From NCBI GenBank assembly GCA_004283105.1, contig SHLN01000076.1, forward strand, positions 1 through 10,800: a stretch of 10,800 nucleotides of DNA, written 5' to 3'. Source of the DNA: Acidimicrobiia bacterium (GTDB lineage: Bacteria > Actinomycetota > Acidimicrobiia > Spongiisociales > SHLN01). Below the pieces are notes generated by a model that made no database searches, had not been told where the DNA came from, and worked only from the letters and a program-made list of their open reading frames with translations. The stretch's first letter is position 1; each line of letters starts with the position of its first letter. Both the position numbers and the translations under genes were made by a program. Shown in pieces: positions 7,263 through 10,800 of the stretch.

Positions 7263-7370
7263 CCTAAGCGCCAGAAGGTGAAGCGTGTCAGTCCCCCCGC
7301 CGCAGGCGGGGGGAAGGTACCGCTCGCCGACAGGCGAGGGGTAGGGAGGCGATGCACCGCCAACCCTCAT
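7260..7370 (-). CDS. Candidate leucine leader peptide of leuA, coupled to ilvN
   Basis: A 36-codon frame starts at ATG 7370, overlapping the ilvN stop as ATGA, and ends at TAG 7262-7260. Its last ten residues are TDTLHLLALR: four leucine codons in six positions (CTT, CTT, CTG, CTT) directly before the stop. CTT is unusual for leucine in this GC-rich DNA. The stop abuts a hairpin whose stem begins on its G. This is the layout of a ribosome-stalling leader peptide for leuA. The first residues (MRVGGASP) come from the ilvN end; about residues 9-26 are encoded by a palindromic repeat. No nearer in-frame ATG or GTG exists, so translation would depend on ribosomes finishing ilvN. The frame and codons are seen; the function is inferred. 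Confidence 0.55.
   Translation of the reverse strand: MRVGGASPPYPSPVGERYLPPACGGGTDTLHLLALR
7293..7343. repeat. Double-hairpin palindromic (REP-like) element
   Basis: Two hairpins stand side by side. The first is a perfect nine-base-pair stem, ccccccgcc (7293-7301) with ggcgggggg (7305-7313), and a gca loop. The second pairs tacc and ctcgcc (7318-7321, 7323-7328) with ggcgag and ggta (7333-7338, 7340-7343), ten pairs with one g/g mismatch and a gaca loop. GGTACC sits at the junction (7316-7321). This looks like a dispersed intergenic palindrome rather than a one-off terminator; no U tract follows on the minus strand. It could still slow or end transcription between ilvN and leuA. Copy number elsewhere cannot be seen here. 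Confidence 0.7.
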
Positions 7371-7867
7371 GAGATGGCTCGCAGGTTGCGAGTCTTGGAG
7401 TCCCGGGCGAGCGCGATCCAGCCCGACTTCACAACGTCGATGAGCCCATAGGGCCGCATGAGTTCGAGGAAGTCGTTCACCTTTGAGGGCGTGCCGGTCA
7501 TCTCGAACGTCACCGAGGTGGCGCCAACATCTACGGCCTTGGCTTTGAAGACTCCGGCGGCATCGAGCAGCTCGCCCCGTTTGGAGGCGTCGGCCGACAC
7601 CCGCACGAGCATGACCTCTCGCTCGACGCTCCCGACCGGGTCGAGCTCGGTGATCTTGATCGTGTTGATGAGCTTGCGAAGCTGCTTGACGACTTGCTCG
7701 ATCTCACCGGCGTTGACCACGACGGTCATGATCGAGTTTCCCGGCTCGGCGGCAGGGCCGACGGCCAGCGAATGGATGTTGAAGCCGCGCCGGGCAAACA
7801 TCGATGACACCCGGGCCAGGACGCCCGGTTTGTCCTCAACGAGCACCGACAGCACGTGGAGGGTCAT
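7367..7867 (-). CDS. ilvN: Acetolactate synthase small (regulatory) subunit
   Basis: A 166-residue protein that binds the catalytic subunit IlvB, raises its activity and confers valine feedback inhibition. The N-terminal ACT domain (about 1-75) shows LSVLVEDKPGVLARVSSMF and RRGFNIHSLAVGP; the ALS small-subunit C-terminal domain covers about 85-160, with REVMLVRVSA and FEMTGTPSKVNDFLELMRPYG. Length is normal. I chose ATG 7867 because MTLHVLSVLVED is the usual start; ATG 7882 would add five residues (MRGAL) encoded by repeat units. Neither start has a Shine-Dalgarno sequence, since the upstream bases are seven-base repeats. A ten-codon frame within the repeats (ATG at 7896) ends in TGA overlapping this ATG, so reinitiation is possible. 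The ilvB stop is 73 bases upstream, and the stop codon overlaps the start of the leuA leader frame. Confidence 0.94.
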   Translation of the reverse strand: MTLHVLSVLVEDKPGVLARVSSMFARRGFNIHSLAVGPAAEPGNSIMTVVVNAGEIEQVVKQLRKLINTIKITELDPVGSVEREVMLVRVSADASKRGELLDAAGVFKAKAVDVGATSVTFEMTGTPSKVNDFLELMRPYGLIDVVKSGWIALARDSKTRNLRAIS

Positions 7868-7869
7868 GA

Positions 7870-7939
7870 GCGCACCGCGCATTGCGCATTGCGCATTGCG
7901 CTAGAAGCGGGCAGCGGGTACCGCGTAGCCGGTAGCGAT
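7870..7939. repeat. Array of ten degenerate seven-base units filling the ilvB-ilvN gap
   Basis: In one unbroken register on the plus strand the units are gcgcacc, gcgcatt three times, gcgctag, aagcggg, cagcggg, taccgcg, tagccgg and tagcgat. The array occupies 70 of the 73 bases between the two coding regions. Half is a GCGCATT family and half an NAGCGGN family that resembles the array at the leuB stop. On the minus strand AGCGCA (7902-7897) can pair with TGCGCT just before the ilvN ATG, which might affect its translation. Confidence 0.75.
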
Positions 7940-7940
7940 C

Positions 7941-9656
7941 TCATTCCAGGTCCTCTCTGCTCATGGCGACAACGTCGTTTGAGCCGCCGGCCGGGACCAT
8001 CGGGAACACCATTTCGTCGGGATCGACTCGGAACTCGACGACGACCGGCCGGTCGTTGATCGTGAGGGATTTCTCGATGACCGGTCCGACCTCCGAGGGA
8101 TGCTCGGCCCGCAGTCCGACGCATCCCATTGCCTCGGCCAGCTTGACGAAATCGGGCGTGTGGTCGGTCAACTCGGTAGCCGAGAATCGCTCGTTGTAGA
8201 AGAGCCGCTGCCATTGGCGCACCATGCCGAGGTTGTTGTTGTTGAGCACGGCGATCTTGATGGGGATGCCTTCAGTGCTCGCCGTGGTCAGCTCCTGCTG
8301 GGTCATCTGGAAGCAGCCGTCCCCATCTATGGCGTAGATGAGCTGATCGGGAAGGCCGAGCTTGGCGCCGATGGCGGCCGGGATGGCATACCCCATGGTT
8401 CCGAGCCCTCCTGAGTTGAGCCAGGTGCGCGGCTTCGTGTACTTCCAGAGCTGCGAGGCCCACATCTGGTGCTGGCCGACGCCGGCCACGACAACGGCCT
8501 CCCCTCCGGTGATCCGGTAGAGCTCTTCGACGACGAACTGCGGCTTGATGGGGCCGGCCGGATCCTGCTCGTAATGCACGACTTTGTCGCGCTGCCAGTC
8601 GCCGATGGTTTCGAGCCAGGCGGCATGGTCGGGAGCAGCTGCTCCGTCGAGCGTCTTGTCGATCTTGCGGTTGAGCTGCTCGAGCACGATGCGGGCGTCG
8701 CCGACGATGGGAACCTCGGCGACACGGATCTTGCCGATTTCCGACGGGTCGATGTCGGCATGAATCACTTTGGCGTGCGGCGCGAACGCATCGGGGTCGC
8801 CGGTGACCCGGTCATCGAAGCGGGTTCCGACCGCGATGAGGAGATCGGCTTTCTGCATGGCGGTGATGGCGGCGTACGTCCCGTGCATGCCCGGCATGCC
8901 AAGACTGAGCGGATGAGTGTCGGGAAAGGCACCCCGGGCCATGAGAGTCGTGGTCACCGGGAGGTTGGCCTTCTCGGCCAGCTCGAGCAGCTCGGCGTGG
9001 GCGCCGGCGGCGATGATGCCGCCTCCGGCGTAGAGCACCGGCCGCTCGGCCTCGAGGATCAAATCGACGGCGGCCCGGATCTGGAGCGGGTGCCCCTTGG
9101 TGTTCGGCTTGTAGCCGGGGAGGTCCACCCGGCCGGTCGGCTCGTGCCACTCGATCTCGCTGTTGAGGATGTTCTTGGGGAGGTCCACGAGCACCGGGCC
9201 GGGCCGGCCCGACCTCGCCAGGTGGAAGGCCTCGTGGATGACGTCGGGGATGTCTTCCGGGTCGGTGACGAGGTAGTTGTGCTTGGTGGCGGGCATGCTG
9301 ATGCCCCACGTATGGGCCTCCTGGAAGGCGTCATTGCCGATGGCGGTGGTCGGGACCTGTCCGGTGATCGCAACCATCGGTGTGGAATCCATGTATGCGT
9401 TGGCGAGAGAGGTCACGAGGTTGGTGGCGCCGGGCCCCGAGGTAGCGATGGCGACTCCCACCCGTCCGGTGGCCTGGGCGTAGCCCTCGGCCATGTGGCC
9501 GGCACCTTGCTCGTGGCGGGCGAGGATATGGCGGATCGGGCTGTCGTACAGGGGGTCGTAGGCTGGAAGAATGGCACCACCGGGATGGCCGAACATGACC
9601 TCCACGCCCTCGAATTCGAGCGCCTTGATGAGTGCTTCTGCGACGGTGATTTTCAT
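7941..9656 (-). CDS. ilvB: Acetolactate synthase large (catalytic) subunit
   Basis: A 571-residue ThDP-dependent enzyme that makes 2-acetolactate from two pyruvates, or 2-aceto-2-hydroxybutyrate from pyruvate and 2-oxobutyrate, the first shared step of valine, leucine and isoleucine synthesis. The N-terminal pyrimidine-binding domain has the catalytic glutamate E49 in RHEQGAGHMAEGYA. The central FAD-binding domain spans about 190-335 (GTRFDDRVTGD at 277-287). The C-terminal ThDP domain has GDGCFQMTQQEL at 445-456 and NNNNLGMVRQWQ at 472-483, the metal and diphosphate motif. ATG 9656 (MKITVAEALIKALE) has AGGA seven bases upstream; the in-frame ATG at 9719 would read through a terminator and is rejected. 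Together with ilvN it forms the holoenzyme. Its leader carries an attenuator, so expression should rise when charged Leu, Val or Ile tRNA is short. ilvC and ilvD are not in the window. Confidence 0.96.
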   Translation of the reverse strand: MKITVAEALIKALEFEGVEVMFGHPGGAILPAYDPLYDSPIRHILARHEQGAGHMAEGYAQATGRVGVAIATSGPGATNLVTSLANAYMDSTPMVAITGQVPTTAIGNDAFQEAHTWGISMPATKHNYLVTDPEDIPDVIHEAFHLARSGRPGPVLVDLPKNILNSEIEWHEPTGRVDLPGYKPNTKGHPLQIRAAVDLILEAERPVLYAGGGIIAAGAHAELLELAEKANLPVTTTLMARGAFPDTHPLSLGMPGMHGTYAAITAMQKADLLIAVGTRFDDRVTGDPDAFAPHAKVIHADIDPSEIGKIRVAEVPIVGDARIVLEQLNRKIDKTLDGAAAPDHAAWLETIGDWQRDKVVHYEQDPAGPIKPQFVVEELYRITGGEAVVVAGVGQHQMWASQLWKYTKPRTWLNSGGLGTMGYAIPAAIGAKLGLPDQLIYAIDGDGCFQMTQQELTTASTEGIPIKIAVLNNNNLGMVRQWQRLFYNERFSATELTDHTPDFVKLAEAMGCVGLRAEHPSEVGPVIEKSLTINDRPVVVEFRVDPDEMVFPMVPAGGSNDVVAMSREDLE

Positions 9657-9679
9657 GGTTGCTTCCTGGTCCTGGTACG

Positions 9680-9710
9680 AAAAAACCCTCCGGCCGATGG
9701 CAGCGGAGGG
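9680..9710 (-). terminator. Intrinsic terminator of the ilvB attenuator
   Basis: On the minus strand CCCTCCG (9710-9704) pairs with CGGAGGG (9692-9686), seven perfect pairs, extended by GCC/GGC inside past a two-base bulge, and followed at once by six T residues (9685-9680). It lies 23 bases ahead of the ilvB start and downstream of the leader peptide. A U run is striking in this GC-rich DNA. A terminator directly in front of its gene implies conditional readthrough. Confidence 0.88.
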
Positions 9711-9711
9711 A

Positions 9712-9739
9712 GCGCACACGCCTGTATGTGGCGGTGCGC
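9712..9739 (-). promoter_or_regulatory. ilvB leader hairpin overlapping the leader-peptide stop codon
   Basis: GCGCAC (9739-9734) pairs with GTGCGC (9717-9712), and inside it CGCC (9733-9730) with GGCG (9722-9719), ten pairs with one bulged T and a seven-base loop. The stem starts on the G of the TAG and ends one base before the terminator stem. A ribosome paused on the Ile-Leu-Val-Leu codons would cover its 5' arm. The freed 3' side (CAGGCG, 9724-9719) could pair with CGCTG (9705-9701) in the terminator, a weak antiterminator. The hairpin is seen; the switch is inferred. Confidence 0.7.
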
Positions 9740-9774
9740 TATCTGAGTACGAGAATTTCTGTGAGTGAATACAT
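9739..9774 (-). CDS. ilvB leader peptide MYSLTEILVLR
   Basis: An 11-codon frame from ATG 9774 to TAG 9741-9739. Five of its 11 residues are branched-chain amino acids, with the run Ile-Leu-Val-Leu at positions 7-10 placed just before the stop and the hairpin. ATT and GTA, rare codons in this genome style, encode the Ile and Val. Position, size and composition match the leader peptides described upstream of ilvB in Corynebacterium, Mycobacterium and Streptomyces. The start codon lies about ten bases after the predicted transcription start with no Shine-Dalgarno, so initiation would be near-leaderless. Function is inferred but the arrangement is hard to explain otherwise. Confidence 0.85.
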   Translation of the reverse strand: MYSLTEILVLR

Positions 9775-9785
9775 GACGTGGTGGT

Positions 9786-9800
9786 TCGACAGTATGTCGA
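9786..9800. promoter_or_regulatory. Perfect inverted repeat over the ilvB -10 region (possible operator)
   Basis: TCGACA-gta-TGTCGA is a perfect 15-base inverted repeat with a three-base centre, covering the -10 box and ending about two bases from the predicted transcription start. A protein bound here would block the promoter. It differs from the mycobacterial LexA box (TCGAAC-N4-GTTCGA). The binding protein is unknown and chance similarity is possible. Confidence 0.35.
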
Positions 9801-9819
9801 TCGAGCTTGAGCTTGTCAA
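9791..9819 (-). promoter_or_regulatory. ilvB promoter (TTGACA-17-CATACT)
   Basis: On the minus strand a perfect -35 TTGACA (9819-9814) is followed by a 17-base spacer and CATACT (9796-9791), four of six matches to TATAAT. The predicted start of transcription is near 9784, giving a leader of about 130 bases to the ilvB ATG that contains the leader peptide and both hairpins. The -35 shares base 9819 with the ATG of the divergent gene. Confidence 0.8.
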
Positions 9820-10800
9820 TGTTTAACGCGCTGAGCGGGGTAATCCCACCCGAACTGGTCCAGACGGCCATCGAGGCGGGTCGGACGGCCCTCCGGCGCC
9901 TCGACGATGACGACGTGCCGGCCAAGCTCCGGAAGGTTGCGGCCCATCAGGGCGGTCGTCTCCCCGTCCCGCTTTCGAAGGCCCTCATTGCCGCCCTCGA
10001 TGATGACGAGTGGCTGCGGGAGAAGGCGATCGAAGAGCTCGAGGTCGACGACCCGGCGGCCGAGGGACCGGCTGGAGCCGCCGCGCTGTTTCTCCTTCGA
10101 CCCGAGGGGTGGGAGTTCGAGCTGGGTCGGCGGGTCGAGCGTCTGGCTCAGACCAAGGCCTCCGGCCGGGTGAGCGAGCTCGATGGCCTCGTCGCCGAGG
10201 CGAAAGCCCGCGAGGCCGAGGCGAAGAAGCGATGGCAAGCGGCCAAACGCCAGATCAAGGACCTGGAGCGTCTCCGTCGCGAGGAGGTCGAGGCGGTCCG
10301 GGCTCAGCTCCGGGAGCTCCGGGAGGCCGACCGCGTCGAAGATGAGGAGCATGCCCGCCTCGTCGGCGAGCTCGAGGAGGCTCGTTCACGGGCCGAAGCT
10401 GCTCATCAGAAGGAAATCGCAGCCGGGGAGACGCTCAAGGCCCGCCTCCGCAAGGCAGAGAACCTGCGCGCCGACGTTGAGAAGCGCGTGCAATCCGGTG
10501 GCACTGCCTGGGGGAGCGGCGACCCGATTGCCCTGGCCCGTCACCTCGACACACTCGTTCGCACGGTCGAAGCCGATCCGGCGCTGCTCGAGTTCACAAA
10601 GCCGACCCGGGAACGGGCGTGGAAGCTCCCACCCGGGGCCCGCCCGGACGACATCGCCATGGAGGTCGAGCAGGTTCTCAGGGTTTGTCCCGAACCCGAA
10701 CCCCTCGCACGAGTGGATGTACTCCGCCGGGAGCTGACCCAAGGTAGAGGGGTTCAGCTGATTCGAGGATTGCCGGTTGAGGCGTTGACAGCCACCGAGG
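9819..10800 (+). CDS. Coiled-coil protein, probable N-terminal part of an actinobacterial NYN (PIN-like) domain protein
   Basis: The frame runs from ATG 9819 without a stop to the end of the window, 327 codons, so the gene is truncated at its 3' end. Residues 1-100 are a compact domain with VPAKLRKVAAHQGGRLPVPL and DDDEWLREKAIEEL, ending in AAALFLLRPEGWE (87-99). Residues 103-225 are a long, highly charged coiled coil rich in Glu, Arg, Lys and Ala. A segment LARHLDTLVRTVEADPALLEF (239-259) follows. From memory this order (short helical domain, LLRPEGWE-like motif, coiled coil, LLDTLV) is that of actinobacterial proteins with a C-terminal NYN RNA-nuclease-like domain; no VDGYN-type motif appears before the window ends, so the family is tentative. 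There is no Shine-Dalgarno before ATG 9819 and no nearby alternative ATG. It is divergent from ilvB and shares its control region. Confidence 0.75.
   Translation, partial: MFNALSGVIPPELVQTAIEAGRTALRRLDDDDVPAKLRKVAAHQGGRLPVPLSKALIAALDDDEWLREKAIEELEVDDPAAEGPAGAAALFLLRPEGWEFELGRRVERLAQTKASGRVSELDGLVAEAKAREAEAKKRWQAAKRQIKDLERLRREEVEAVRAQLRELREADRVEDEEHARLVGELEEARSRAEAAHQKEIAAGETLKARLRKAENLRADVEKRVQSGGTAWGSGDPIALARHLDTLVRTVEADPALLEFTKPTRERAWKLPPGARPDDIAMEVEQVLRVCPEPEPLARVDVLRRELTQGRGVQLIRGLPVEALTATE

Noticed and set aside
7870..7939. CRISPR-like array
   Set aside because: Units are seven bases with no spacers and no cas gene nearby; this is a simple tandem repeat.
9657..9719. Upstream ilvB start at ATG 9719
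   Set aside because: It would translate the terminator hairpin and U run and add 21 residues unlike any acetolactate synthase; ATG 9656 has a ribosome binding site and the family N-terminus.
8469..9746. Plus-strand frame of 425 codons opposite ilvB
   Set aside because: Antisense shadow of a well-recognised enzyme; it also crosses the ilvB terminator and leader and has no recognisable domain.
9657..9818. T-box or metabolite riboswitch upstream of ilvB
   Set aside because: The leader is only about 130 bases and has no T-box bulge sequence; the ILVL leader peptide plus terminator explains it fully.
1..10800. A defence, mobile or otherwise undescribed gene system
   Set aside because: All complete genes are recognisable metabolic, transport or membrane proteins. 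The novelty lies in the leader regions and repeats, not in an unknown gene cluster.

Overview
The window is GC-rich chromosomal DNA, gene-dense with short intergenic gaps and a strong preference for G or C at third codon positions. Two divergent genes start 7-8 bases downstream of a TAnnnT box, the layout of leaderless promoters common in Actinobacteria. Leader-peptide control upstream of ilvB and leuA also fits that phylum. LeuA is the roughly 500-residue type I enzyme, not the longer type II enzyme of Mycobacterium and Streptomyces, so a deep-branching or uncultured actinobacterial lineage is my best guess. This is inference; no rRNA or marker gene is present.

Layout. Bases 1-491 (+) hold the C-terminal part of a SAF-domain, homoserine-dehydrogenase-like oxidoreductase. 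It converges on a minus-strand group running fxsA (4527-4084), a sulfate adenylyltransferase/APS kinase fusion (4001-2274) and an SLC13-type permease with two RCK-C domains (2261-501). The last two look like one sulfate uptake and activation operon. fxsA and leuB (4577-5647, +) start back to back. leuB converges on leuA across a short junction of seven-base repeats.

The minus-strand group ilvB-ilvN-leuA (9656-5675) makes acetolactate and then 2-isopropylmalate, the shared and leucine-specific steps of branched-chain amino acid synthesis; LeuB acts later in the leucine branch. The regulation is the richest part of the window. Upstream of ilvB there is a good sigma70-type promoter (TTGACA-17-CATACT), an 11-residue leader peptide MYSLTEILVLR, a hairpin starting on its stop codon, and an intrinsic terminator with six U residues: a complete attenuator. 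Between ilvN and leuA a second reading frame starts on the ilvN stop codon (ATGA) and ends in TLHLLALR-stop, followed by a hairpin that also starts on the G of TAG. This is a candidate leucine leader. A double-hairpin palindromic element lies inside that frame, and the ilvB-ilvN gap consists of degenerate seven-base repeats.

Bases 9819-10800 (+) are an open frame running off the window. It encodes a coiled-coil protein resembling the N-terminal half of actinobacterial NYN-domain proteins, and its start codon shares its first base with the ilvB -35 box. There is no stretch above 300 bases without a gene. I saw no tRNA, rRNA, transposase, CRISPR array or defence system.
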